From: Candidatus Atribacteria bacterium
GTDB taxonomy: Bacteria; Atribacterota; Phoenicimicrobiia; Phoenicimicrobiales; Stramentimicrobiaceae
Reading direction: 5' to 3'
Length of the DNA stretch: 55,879 bases
Assembly (NCBI GenBank): GCA_029556475.1
Contig: JAKQEP010000081.1
Location: 67,130-123,008 of the forward strand
The notes under the pieces were generated by a model that was not told the origin of the DNA, searched no databases, and saw nothing but the letters and a program-made list of their open reading frames with translations. Positions within the stretch are counted from its first letter, which is position 1. The number at the start of each line of letters is the position of its first letter. The position numbers and the translations under genes were made by a program. Shown piece after piece: positions 27,143 to 36,108 of this stretch.

Positions 27143-28051
27143 TTATATCAATCGTGACATTAACTCCTGCTTCTCTCCATAAAGAAAATCTATAGGTGGA
27201 ATTTCCAGCATAGTATAACAACCTGGTTTTTGTTTTAGGCTTGCCCTTGCTGCCGAAACCATTACCTGCCCGGTTAATGCAGGATTGTTGACCGATAAAG
27301 AATATTCCATTCTTTGATTATGTGTCTTACCGGATACACCTTTCCTTTCTATCTTAACAGCGTGGCCCATATCAAGCAGGTCAGTTGTACTATCTACTTT
27401 AAAAATATGAACTTCATCATTAATAAAATATGGGTCATTTTTTATTCTAAGTGATACATTTTCCAAATTGTGCCCTTCTTTTAACTTAACATATACTAGA
27501 CGCCTGTGCATACCTACACCTTTGGGAATGGTTAATGAAATAGCATCATCTATTCCTTCAATGGCCTTTACCGCTACTGTATGTCCCATACTCATCCCGG
27601 GACCATAATTAACATAGGTAATACCTTTAGGGGCATTAATTTCTAAAACAGCCCTGACTATGGAATCGCTTCCCGGATCCCAGCCTGCAGAGATAATAGA
27701 TACAGCATCATGTTTTTTTGCCACATTATTTAAATCTTTCCGAAGATTTATTAGAGATTCCCCGTGAACATCATAAGCATCTACAGTATTTATGCCTTTT
27801 TGTAGATAAATGGGGGCAGTTTCGGGCACATTTCTGCTGTTAATAGCCAGAATTGCCACATCTAACTTACCTAGCTTGTTAATATCATAATCTATGATTG
27901 GAATGTTTCCAACTTCTTCTCTGATTGTTTTGACAACATGTGGTAATTCGATTATGCCAGCTACTTCCATATCCGGACTCTCTATCAGGGCATCCAGGAC
28001 CCCTCTCCCCACATGGCCAAATCCTACAATGGCTACTCTAAATTTGTACAA
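27143..28051 (-). CDS. ddh: meso-diaminopimelate dehydrogenase
   Basis: 302 aa from a TTG start at 28051; AGGAGG lies 7 nt before it, while the ATG at 28087 in the track has no good RBS. NADPH-binding Rossmann motif: VAIVGFGHVGRGV. Substrate-site features: DAYDVHGE, SAGWDPGSDS, YGPGMSMGHTVAVKA and the late HNQRMEYSL, all matching Ddh of the Symbiobacterium-like group. The reaction is reversible oxidative deamination of the D-centre of meso-diaminopimelate. Having ddh next to dapF is redundant for biosynthesis and hints at a specialised use. A fragment of a second copy lies at 34111-34209. Confidence 0.92.
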   Translation of the reverse strand: MYKFRVAIVGFGHVGRGVLDALIESPDMEVAGIIELPHVVKTIREEVGNIPIIDYDINKLGKLDVAILAINSRNVPETAPIYLQKGINTVDAYDVHGESLINLRKDLNNVAKKHDAVSIISAGWDPGSDSIVRAVLEINAPKGITYVNYGPGMSMGHTVAVKAIEGIDDAISLTIPKGVGMHRRLVYVKLKEGHNLENVSLRIKNDPYFINDEVHIFKVDSTTDLLDMGHAVKIERKGVSGKTHNQRMEYSLSVNNPALTGQVMVSAARASLKQKPGCYTMLEIPPIDFLYGEKQELMSRLI

Positions 28052-28113
28052 TTTTTTTCCTCCTGAACAAATACGCATGAATTGCATATTTACTAAACTA
28101 TTCCTTTATCTTT

Positions 28114-29124
28114 CTATAAAAACATTTTATTATAAGCAAAATTTGCTACTTCTCCGCCGGTGTGTAAAAAAAGTATATTCTCATCTTTTTTAAAATAGTT
28201 CTTCTTTATCAGGTCAATCATTCCTGCCATTGCCTTACCAGTGTAAACTGGATCAAGTATGATCCCCTCTGTTTGGGCTAAAGTATATATTGCTTTTATT
28301 CCATCCATGGTTGGAATGGCATATCCTTCTCCAATATAATCATAATTTATTAAAATCTCTTCGGGCGAAAAAGCCTTACATTCAAAGTTTAGGTCTTTTA
28401 TGGTCTGATTGCATAAATCTGCAATTTCCTGGGATTTTGGTTTAATATGTCTGCTTATACTGATACCCAAACCTTTACAATCCATTTTAAATAATCTTAG
28501 CCCCAATTCTATGCCTGCCTGAGTTCCGCCTGTCCCAACGGCTGAAACAATATAATCGAAATGGATATTTTTTTCTTCTGACTGAAGTTTTAATTCTTCA
28601 ATCGCGCTAATATATCCCAAATTACCTAAAGGATTACACCCACCCAAGGGAATGATATAAGGAACTTGACCAACTCTTAATATTTCCTCTGCAATTTCTC
28701 CTGTAATTGGTGTTTCACCTGCTTCTTCTTTTTGTTCTTCTTCATCAGTATAGGGTTTAAACCTAATTTCACATCCTAATAGGTGATCTAGAAGCAAATT
28801 ACCTTGATATTCTTCTGGTTTTTCACCATTAAGCACTAAAATTACTCTCAGACCTATCTTTCTGGCAGCTGCAGCTGTTTGCCTTGCCCAATTTGATTGA
28901 AGTCCTCCTATGGTAATTATTACATCTGCTTTTTTAGCCAAAGCATCGGCTAATATGTATTCTAACTTTCTTGTTTTATTACCTCCTAATGCCAGTCCGG
29001 TACAATTATCACATTTAATGAATATCTCAGGTCCTTTAAGTAATTTTGTAAGATTTTCGGCATATACCAAAGGAGTTGGTAGAAAAGCCAATTCTATTTT
29101 AGGATATTGTTTAGTAAGATTCAT
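28114..29124 (-). CDS. D-cysteine desulfhydrase / ACC deaminase family PLP enzyme
   Basis: 336 aa, fold-type II. The PLP lysine is in ALGGNKTRKLEYI (about residue 50), followed by GGLQSNWARQTAAAAR (about 74). A glycine-rich phosphate-binding stretch VGTGGTQAGIELGL (about 197) and a C-terminal FLHTGGEVANFAYN complete the pattern. Relatives deaminate D-cysteine, D-serine-type or 1-aminocyclopropane-1-carboxylate substrates to ketoacids. The substrate here is not decided by sequence. GAGGA stands before the ATG. It sits between the Liv transporter genes and ddh in the same direction, so it probably acts on an imported amino acid. Confidence 0.85.
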   Translation of the reverse strand: MNLTKQYPKIELAFLPTPLVYAENLTKLLKGPEIFIKCDNCTGLALGGNKTRKLEYILADALAKKADVIITIGGLQSNWARQTAAAARKIGLRVILVLNGEKPEEYQGNLLLDHLLGCEIRFKPYTDEEEQKEEAGETPITGEIAEEILRVGQVPYIIPLGGCNPLGNLGYISAIEELKLQSEEKNIHFDYIVSAVGTGGTQAGIELGLRLFKMDCKGLGISISRHIKPKSQEIADLCNQTIKDLNFECKAFSPEEILINYDYIGEGYAIPTMDGIKAIYTLAQTEGIILDPVYTGKAMAGMIDLIKKNYFKKDENILFLHTGGEVANFAYNKMFL

Positions 29125-29162
29125 ATCTCTTTCCTCTGATCTATTTTTGTTCGGGTATAAGA

Positions 29163-29864
29163 TTATACTCCCAGATATGCATCCTTAATTTTAGGATTAT
29201 CCAGCATTTTTGCACCAATTCCAGAAAAGGCAATCTTGCCATTCTCTAAAACATAGGCCCTGTTCGCAATCTCAAGGGCCTTGAAGGCATTCTGTTCAAC
29301 TAATAGTATGGTAATTCCGGTTTGGTTTATCTCTTCTATTTTTAAGAAAACCTCTTCCGTAAGATTTGGTGCTAAACCTAATGACGGTTCATCAAGCATA
29401 AGAAACTTCGGTCTGGACATCAAACCACGAGCAATAGTTAACATCTGCTGTTCTCCACCTGATAGTGTTCCACCAAATTGTTTTGTTCTTTTTTTTAGTA
29501 TAGGGAATAATCTATACATTTCCTCTAAATCAATTTCGACTTCTTTTTGGTTGTTTCGTAAATAAGCCCCCATCTTTAGATTTTCATTAACGGTCAGATT
29601 GGGAAATATCCTTCTTCTTTCCGGAACTAAACTAATACCTAGTTTGACAATATCATAACTACGGGTTGGTAAGGGATTGTTTTCAAAAGTAATTTCCCCT
29701 GATGCTCTTTTTACAATGCCGGCAATACTATTTAGTAAAGTTGATTTCCCTGCTCCGTTACTTCCTATGATGGATACAATTTCACTCTGGTTAACCTGAA
29801 TGGAAACACCCTGTAGAGCATGTATATGACCATAAAACACATTCATATCTTTAATTGTTAGCAT
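29163..29864 (-). CDS. livF: branched-chain amino-acid ABC transporter ATPase LivF
   Basis: 233 aa. Walker A GSNGAGKSTLLNSI (about 35), signature LSGGEQQMLTIARGL (about 138), Walker B FLMLDEPSLGL. LivF-type C-terminus (GIGAKMLDNPKIKDAYLGV). It is the second nucleotide-binding subunit of a Liv-type importer, and overlaps livG by 14 nt. These importers carry amino acids, and some members carry urea, amides or other polar solutes. Confidence 0.93.
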   Translation of the reverse strand: MLTIKDMNVFYGHIHALQGVSIQVNQSEIVSIIGSNGAGKSTLLNSIAGIVKRASGEITFENNPLPTRSYDIVKLGISLVPERRRIFPNLTVNENLKMGAYLRNNQKEVEIDLEEMYRLFPILKKRTKQFGGTLSGGEQQMLTIARGLMSRPKFLMLDEPSLGLAPNLTEEVFLKIEEINQTGITILLVEQNAFKALEIANRAYVLENGKIAFSGIGAKMLDNPKIKDAYLGV

Positions 29865-30654
29865 AGGCTATCTCTGTTTTCTTTTTTTGAGTGGAATTAC
29901 CCAGATAAGCTTCAATCACCTTGGAATTTTTATGAATCTCTTCAGCCGGTCCTTCGGCAATTTTTTTACCAAAATTTAACACTATTACATTACTGCAAAG
30001 GCTAGTAATAACTTTCATATGGTGTTCAATAATTATAATGGTTAAACGGTATTCGGAATGAACTTTTTTGATTAAATCGATTATATTGATTACCTCTTTT
30101 GGATTCATACCTGCTGCAGGCTCATCTAATAGCAGCAGTTCAGGAGATAAACCTAATGCCCGGGTAATTTCTAATTTTCTCTGTAACCCATAAGCCAAAT
30201 TGTCTGCCTGGATTTCAACATATTCGTCTAACTCCATTTGTTTTAATAATATCCTGGCTTCTTCGTCTATATCTTTTTCTAATTTTTTATAATTACCTGT
30301 TTTCAACAAAGCATCAAATATATTATATTTAGCTTTATGGTAAAGTGATGCTTTGACATTGTTAAGAACTGTTAATTTTTTAAAAAGTCTTATATTTTGA
30401 AATGTCCTGGCTACACCAAGGTTAACAATCTGATCTGGTCTCTTTTTATTAATTGGTTTACCATTTAATAAGATCAGGCCACTACTAATATTATAAGCTC
30501 CAGTCACTAAATTAAAAATTGTTGTTTTCCCTGCCCCATTTGGCCCAATCAATCCTATAATTTCATTCTTATTAACGGTAAATGAAATATCACTGAGAGC
30601 ACAGATACCCCCAAAGGTCTTTTCAACTTGCTGCAATTCTAATAAAGGCAACAT
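29851..30654 (-). CDS. livG: branched-chain amino-acid ABC transporter ATPase LivG
   Basis: 267 aa. Walker A GPNGAGKTTIFNLV (about 37), a LivG-specific insertion before the signature region, signature-like LAYGLQRKLEITRAL (Q-loop to helix; LSGGQ replaced by LAYGLQ as in LivG proteins) and Walker B LLLLDEPAAGMNPKE. It is the first ATPase of the importer and partners with LivF. The start overlaps nothing; the end overlaps livF. Confidence 0.93.
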   Translation of the reverse strand: MLPLLELQQVEKTFGGICALSDISFTVNKNEIIGLIGPNGAGKTTIFNLVTGAYNISSGLILLNGKPINKKRPDQIVNLGVARTFQNIRLFKKLTVLNNVKASLYHKAKYNIFDALLKTGNYKKLEKDIDEEARILLKQMELDEYVEIQADNLAYGLQRKLEITRALGLSPELLLLDEPAAGMNPKEVINIIDLIKKVHSEYRLTIIIIEHHMKVITSLCSNVIVLNFGKKIAEGPAEEIHKNSKVIEAYLGNSTQKKKTEIAYANN

Positions 30655-30719
30655 TTTGCTACTATCTCCCTTAATTTCAACAATTATTTTAACGGTTTAG
30701 ACAATCTTTATTAAATTAT

Positions 30720-31574
30720 CTATTCCACCCTTTTAATTTTAGCTACTAAACTATGAAAACCAATTTCTTTATATCCCATTAATCCACTTGGCCGGAATAT
30801 CATAGTTAATACTAAGGCGGCACCATAAAAAACTAATCGCCATAATTTGGCAAACCTAAAAACTTCAGGTATAAAAACGAAGATATAGGTTGCAACAATC
30901 GGTCCAGTGATGCTGCCTATTCCACCACACACCACAGAAGTTAGAATTTGAGTGGATTGTTCTAAAGTAAACATAGCTGGTTGAATAAAACCATAGTAAT
31001 GAGCAAATAAGCCTCCTGATAACCCACAAAATATTGCACTTATAAAGAAGGAAAAATATTTAGTTTTAAATAGAGGGACACCAAGCATTTCAGCTGCAAC
31101 AGCGTCTTCTCTGACCTCAACCATTCTTCTGCCGTATTTTGAATAAATTAAATTTCTTGCAATTAATACAGATATGATTATGGCGATAATGACAACCGGT
31201 ACGGTGCAACAAATTCTTATGCCGGGCAAACCCCTGGCTCCCTGAGTTATTTTTAGATTTTCCAAAATTACTCTGACTGCTTCCCCGAACCCCAACAGAG
31301 CAACCGCCAAGTAATCACTCCCCAGGTTTCCTTTAATAGTAGGATAACCAACTAACAAACTAATTAAACCTGCCAGTAAACTACCAAATATGAGGGCTAA
31401 AATAAAAGGAAAATGGTAGAAATAGGTTAATATTGCAGCACCATAAGCTCCAATAGCAATAAAAGCAGCATGTCCAAATGAAAAAAGCCCTGTAAATCCA
31501 GTAAAGATTGTCATACCAATGACAGCCACTACATTTATCGAAGCTACAATAAAAATCGTACTGATATATTCCAC
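30720..31574 (-). CDS. livM: branched-chain amino-acid ABC transporter permease LivM
   Basis: 284 aa from a GTG start with GGGGG upstream. About eight hydrophobic helices. The LivM family motif region FTGLFSFGHAAFIAIGAYGAA and the EAA-like cytoplasmic loop VREDAVAAEMLGV are visible. It lacks the long N-terminal extension of E. coli LivM. Inner-membrane half-channel with LivH. Confidence 0.92.
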   Translation of the reverse strand: MEYISTIFIVASINVVAVIGMTIFTGFTGLFSFGHAAFIAIGAYGAAILTYFYHFPFILALIFGSLLAGLISLLVGYPTIKGNLGSDYLAVALLGFGEAVRVILENLKITQGARGLPGIRICCTVPVVIIAIIISVLIARNLIYSKYGRRMVEVREDAVAAEMLGVPLFKTKYFSFFISAIFCGLSGGLFAHYYGFIQPAMFTLEQSTQILTSVVCGGIGSITGPIVATYIFVFIPEVFRFAKLWRLVFYGAALVLTMIFRPSGLMGYKEIGFHSLVAKIKRVE

Positions 31575-31618
31575 AGAAATATTTCCCCCTTATCGTTCTT
31601 CATCATCAATAAAGATTG

Positions 31619-32491
31619 CTACATCTTTTCTTCATATTTTATTCCAAAAAGGCCTAATGGTTTTAATAAAAGTATTAGAATTAACATTGAAAAAGAAAAT
31701 ACATCCCTAACTACTGAGGAAATATAAACAGATACGATAGTTTCAATAATTCCAAGAATAAATCCACCAATAATGGCACCTGGCAGACTACCAAGACCAC
31801 CAATAACCGCAGCAATATAAGCTTTATTGGTAATCCACCCCATCTGCGGATAAACCATATATCTCAATCCCATAAATACTCCCGAAATACCTGCAAATAT
31901 GCCCGACAAAAAGAAAACATTTCTTATTAAAACATTAAAATTTGCCCCCATTAGAGATGTGGCAATTGGATCGGCGACACCTGCCCTTATTGCCATTCCA
32001 ATCTTTGAATTATTTAGAAACAGGTGTAAAAGAATAATACAGATAATAGAAACAAAAAAAGAGTAAATGTCTATCAAACCTATGGTACTAGAAAATATTT
32101 CAAGATAGTTTTTAGAAAAAACCCGGGGATAGGCATAAAAGTTTGAACCAATTGTAGAATAGACCAAATTCTCAAGCATAATAGAAATTCCCATTGCAGT
32201 AATGATTAAATAGAGTGATGGCGCATTTCTTTCTCTTAAAGATCGGTATGCTAACCTTTCGTTGATAACTGACAATATACCTGTAATAACAGCTGTAATG
32301 ATTATTGATAAAAAAAATGGTATCCCAATTATAGAGCAGAACAGATATCCCACATATGCACCTATCATAATCATTGCTCCATGAGCGAAGTTGCTGAAAT
32401 TTAAAATGCTGAAAACTAGACAATAGCCCATAGCCATTAAGGCATATATGCTGCCAATACCTAATCCGGTAACCAGTGTTTGTAAAAACAA
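31619..32491 (-). CDS. livH: branched-chain amino-acid ABC transporter permease LivH
   Basis: 290 aa from a TTG start at 32491 (MFLQTLVTGLGIGSIYALMA) with AGGAGGGG upstream. Motifs FSNFAHGAMIMIGAYVGY and GFILGIIETIVSVYIS are typical LivH. About eight membrane helices. Second permease of the importer; 44 nt before livM. Confidence 0.92.
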   Translation of the reverse strand: MFLQTLVTGLGIGSIYALMAMGYCLVFSILNFSNFAHGAMIMIGAYVGYLFCSIIGIPFFLSIIITAVITGILSVINERLAYRSLRERNAPSLYLIITAMGISIMLENLVYSTIGSNFYAYPRVFSKNYLEIFSSTIGLIDIYSFFVSIICIILLHLFLNNSKIGMAIRAGVADPIATSLMGANFNVLIRNVFFLSGIFAGISGVFMGLRYMVYPQMGWITNKAYIAAVIGGLGSLPGAIIGGFILGIIETIVSVYISSVVRDVFSFSMLILILLLKPLGLFGIKYEEKM

Positions 32492-32641
32492 TATAAATCC
32501 CCTCCTGCCTGATTATTTTACCAATGGAATATTTTTACAGCTGTCAGATTCATCTACCCTAAAAATATAATTGAGTAACAAGAATCTGACAGCTGTAATT
32601 TATATAATTAACAATGTTAATCTCTTAACATGAATGATATA

Positions 32642-33799
32642 TTAACTTTCCCCTGAATAGCTCATAACATATTCAAATTTCCCATCTTTCACAACATTAA
32701 TAACTGCAGGCTTGTCAAATGGGTTGTGGGTCGCAGGATCAATTGAAAAGTTGTCGGTGGTAAGAACTTTTATATTCCTGGTGTCCTCAATAGCCTTGGC
32801 TAAAGCCTCACCATCAGTAGTTCCCGCTCGCTTTATAGCATCTACTACTAATAATAACGCATCAACAGCCATTACAGGATTGGGAAGAACTGGATCTGTG
32901 CCGTATCGTGCTCTATATTCTTCTAACCATTCACTTAACATCGGGTCTGCTAAATCCGCTAAATTGGTAAAATAAAATCCTTCAGTAGCATCCCCACCTA
33001 TAGTCATTAAATCAGGGCTGCCTACACCATCCCCTCCCATAAATGGTGCCTTAATACCTAATTCGCGGGCTTGTTTGGCAATTAAACCTGCTTCTTTTTG
33101 CATTGTTGGTATATATAAAATGTCAATATTTACTGAAGAGGCCTTAATTTTCCCCAAAATGGCTCTGAAATCCAACTCTCCGCTACGGAATGCTTCCTTG
33201 TTGATAATTTTACCTCCCAGGGCGGTAAAATTATCTATAAAGTAATCGGCTAACCATGAAGAATAATCTGATCCAACATCATAAACAATTGAAGCATTTT
33301 TTGCTCCTAACTCATTAAAGGCAAAATTAGCTGCGATTTTACCCTGAAAAGGATCAATAAAACAAACCCTGAAGGCATACTTAAATGGTGTACCATCTTC
33401 TCTTATAGTGGCAAAAGGATTAGTGGGAGTGGTCCCAATTTGTGGGGTTTTACCATCCTCTGCAACAGTACGTGCAGCAATAAAAGTACCACTTTGGGCT
33501 ACTCCAATGATGGCTGCCACATTGTCCCTATCTATTAATCTCTGATTTACAATGACAGCTTCAGGAGGATTTGCTCTGTTATCATATTCAACTATCTCAA
33601 TTTTCTTTCCCAGTACTCCTCCTTCTTCATTAATCTTATCTGCTGCCATTCTAAGAGCATTCAATTCTGATATTCCCCACATGGAAGATGGTCCGGTTAA
33701 TGATACATTGGCACCAATTTTAATGATGTCACCCTGAGCAAGGGCAAAAGAACAAAACAACATTAAAAACAGAATAGTAATTATACTTTTTTTATACAT
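32642..33799 (-). CDS. livK: periplasmic amino-acid binding protein (LivK/LivJ-type)
   Basis: 385 aa. Signal peptide SIITILFLMLFCSFALAQG, then a type I periplasmic-binding fold: IKIGANVSLTGPSSMWG, ADKINEEGGVLGKKIEIVEYDN and the usual hinge regions. ABC-transporter receptor, first gene of the Liv set (livK-H-M-G-F order on the minus strand). The ligand cannot be read from sequence; the neighbouring diaminopimelate and aminomutase genes suggest an amino acid. Its upstream leader holds copy A of the 110-bp repeat. Confidence 0.9.
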   Translation of the reverse strand: MYKKSIITILFLMLFCSFALAQGDIIKIGANVSLTGPSSMWGISELNALRMAADKINEEGGVLGKKIEIVEYDNRANPPEAVIVNQRLIDRDNVAAIIGVAQSGTFIAARTVAEDGKTPQIGTTPTNPFATIREDGTPFKYAFRVCFIDPFQGKIAANFAFNELGAKNASIVYDVGSDYSSWLADYFIDNFTALGGKIINKEAFRSGELDFRAILGKIKASSVNIDILYIPTMQKEAGLIAKQARELGIKAPFMGGDGVGSPDLMTIGGDATEGFYFTNLADLADPMLSEWLEEYRARYGTDPVLPNPVMAVDALLLVVDAIKRAGTTDGEALAKAIEDTRNIKVLTTDNFSIDPATHNPFDKPAVINVVKDGKFEYVMSYSGES

Positions 33800-33870
33800 C
33801 TTTTCATTTCTCCTTTTTATACTATTTTTTACTAAATAATTTCAAAAATCATTCTATATGTTCAGTCCTT

Positions 33871-33980
33871 CTCTTGACCACCCCTTTCTTCAGAGTATTA
33901 TATTAGTTCTCATCTTCTTCTGATATATTATAAAAATATAATTATATTATATCATGGAATTATGAGATATTATTTTTCAA
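33871..33980 (-). repeat. leader repeat, copy A (upstream of livK)
   Basis: About 110 bp nearly identical, in the same orientation, to 39237-39346. The 49 bp from 33923 to 33971 are identical in both copies, starting ATATATTATAAAAATATAAT. The rest shows scattered substitutions with no gap in the first part. It starts 72 nt upstream of the livK start, so it likely contains the shared promoter or operator. The AT-rich part includes TATAAT-like boxes on the minus strand. Confidence 0.85.
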
Positions 33981-34110
33981 AATTTGAAATTCTTATGAAT
34001 AGACCTCTTTTCAGACAATAGGTGGACAATTCTTTTATAAGAATAAATCTGGAGTATCAGGCTAATTAGATGTTTTCAATCTTTAAATTAATAATGCGTT
34101 TTCTAAAATA

Positions 34111-34209
34111 TGCCCTTCTTTTAACTTAACATATACCAGACGCCTGTGCATACCCACACCCTTGGGAATGGTCAATGAAATGGCATCATCTATACCCTCA
34201 ATGGCCTTT
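34111..34209 (-). pseudogene. ddh: fragment of a second ddh gene
   Basis: 99 bp that match the ddh gene at 27471-27569 with seven substitutions by eye. Both translate to the same peptide ([19 protein letters not shown], then [13 protein letters not shown]); the differences fall at synonymous positions. No ORF extends beyond the fragment on either side. It looks like the last piece of a diverged ddh copy. Confidence 0.9.
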
Positions 34210-34320
34210 CTTCTCCATATCTAGTATATTTGAGTTTATCAGAATAGTATTTCTTTAATATGATCGATGATAACTAACATTTTGATTTTAGAGTTTTCTT
34301 ATAGGGTTTTGTTGATTCAT

Positions 34321-36006
34321 TTAAAATTTATCCCTAGAAAAATTCAAACCCCTATTTTTTGTTATTATGAAATTATCCTCTATTCCTATTCCAAAAATTT
34401 TTGTATGCCATTGATATTCAATAGCTGCAACCATTCCAGAACTGACTTTCTCTTCAGCATATTTTAGGAAAAAAAGTGTTACTGGTTCTTGTAATCCCAT
34501 AAGATGCCCAACATTTCTTTCGTAAATATCAGCAAATATTTCAACATTTGATGACAATAAACCAATATTTTTAAAAAAATTTTTATCATTTTCAATTTTG
34601 GATACAGCTAACTGATATATTTCTTTACCTTGCATTCCAGACTTAATATTCGGTATTACTTCTTTTATCATATACTCTTCTAACTTTTTATATGCCTGCA
34701 TCATTTTTTTTTCTAAAATAAGTGTTCTGGTAATATCTGAAGCAGCATGATGAATACCCTGGTGATCAAAAATTGATACTCCAGCATCTAATTTCAGACT
34801 TTTAGTATTTTTATCTAAGTAATATTCAGTTGGTAATGAAGGAATGACAGTTCTACTTCCAGAGGAACAAATTGTCAACATTGGTTCTATATAAAATGGT
34901 ATGTTATGGTTATTTTTAAATTCTTGTAACTTTAATTCGTAATATTTTTCTATATCTAGTTCCGATATTTGTTCTTGTTTGTTTATTTTATTTTTTGCCC
35001 ACTCTAATGCTTCTTCAATAGCATATACAGTTGCTCTCGAAGCAATAATATAATAAGAAAGATCTTCCCAACCTCTGTTTTGACGAGATTTTCTTATACA
35101 ACTAATACAACCTTGCACTTTATCTATATGAATTTCTAATTCTTTAAAAAAACTTGTAGAAATGTGGTCCTCTTCAATTCCCAAAAAACTACAGTTAGAC
35201 ATTTTTTTAAGTATTTCAACAAATATATTAACTTCTTTACCCTTTCCAAACTCTTCTAAAGGTTGTTTAGAAAATAAATATACATTATTTTCCCCTTTTT
35301 TATATAAAGCAGATAATTGATAATTCTCTTGATATTTTTTCAAGCCATATCCAGTTATTTCCTGTAAGCCTAAGGGAGATGTGCATAAAACCGCATCAAT
35401 TTTATTTTTTTCCATTTGTTCATCTAAACTATCGAAACGTGATTCAGTCCTTTTGAAAATTAATTCTTCCAAGTAACTTTTTAAAGGTGATTTGTTAACT
35501 AATTCAATTGCTATTTTGTTTGCCTTATCTCTATCAATATTCATTTTGTCTATTATTTCATTTTTAGAAATTACATACATATTATAAATTGGATTATATT
35601 TCTCTTCATCATCAAATTTCACAATATATTCATTTAGAAGTAATTTATAAATTGAAACAGGAATATTTTTTTGAACCAAAATTTGTTCACTTGTTTTAAA
35701 AATTTTTTTAAATGCACTAATAAAATCAGGGTAAATATGCTCGCTGGGGATTTCAAAGGTAAAATATGGACTATAATATATGATCTCAATATCTGGAGGA
35801 AATGAATTTAATATTTCTTTCTGAGCATCTAAATTTCCCTTTTCTAAATGACATGCAAATAAATATTTTTTATTATTAAACTTGATAATTTTTGGTGCAG
35901 CTACTTTATAGCTATCAAAACTAACAGAAACAGATGTGAACATCTTCATGACATTTATATTAAGTAATGATGAAATTTCATTAATATCAGTTATCAATTT
36001 TATCAT
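34321..36006 (-). CDS. M24-family metallopeptidase (aminopeptidase P / prolidase-like), long form
   Basis: 561 aa. The C-terminal half has the pita-bread fold with the five metal ligands in order: KLDAGVSIFD (Asp), AASDITRT (Asp), NVGHLMGLQEP (His), AAIEYQW (Glu) and GIEDNFIIT (Glu). A creatinase-N-like domain lies at about 210-320. An extra 200-residue N-terminal part is not clearly recognised and could be a second creatinase-N copy, as in three-domain aminopeptidase P. Substrates in the family are Xaa-Pro peptides or creatine-like amides. AAGGAGAG precedes the ATG. It is the last gene of the TRAP unit. Confidence 0.82.
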   Translation of the reverse strand: MIKLITDINEISSLLNINVMKMFTSVSVSFDSYKVAAPKIIKFNNKKYLFACHLEKGNLDAQKEILNSFPPDIEIIYYSPYFTFEIPSEHIYPDFISAFKKIFKTSEQILVQKNIPVSIYKLLLNEYIVKFDDEEKYNPIYNMYVISKNEIIDKMNIDRDKANKIAIELVNKSPLKSYLEELIFKRTESRFDSLDEQMEKNKIDAVLCTSPLGLQEITGYGLKKYQENYQLSALYKKGENNVYLFSKQPLEEFGKGKEVNIFVEILKKMSNCSFLGIEEDHISTSFFKELEIHIDKVQGCISCIRKSRQNRGWEDLSYYIIASRATVYAIEEALEWAKNKINKQEQISELDIEKYYELKLQEFKNNHNIPFYIEPMLTICSSGSRTVIPSLPTEYYLDKNTKSLKLDAGVSIFDHQGIHHAASDITRTLILEKKMMQAYKKLEEYMIKEVIPNIKSGMQGKEIYQLAVSKIENDKNFFKNIGLLSSNVEIFADIYERNVGHLMGLQEPVTLFFLKYAEEKVSSGMVAAIEYQWHTKIFGIGIEDNFIITKNRGLNFSRDKF

Positions 36007-36108
36007 TATTTTTTTCTCTCCTTATTAAAATCCACTTATTCATCAAAAATGTATTATTTATAATATTCATTATTGCCTTAACCAATAAAATATTAATGAT
36101 ATTTTATA

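Noticed and set aside
27143-28051. 2,4-diaminopentanoate dehydrogenase (Ord) as expected in ornithine fermentation
   Set aside because: The sequence has the meso-diaminopimelate dehydrogenase pattern (GWDPG, GMSMGH, HNQRMEY) and does not resemble Ord; ortA and ortB are also absent.
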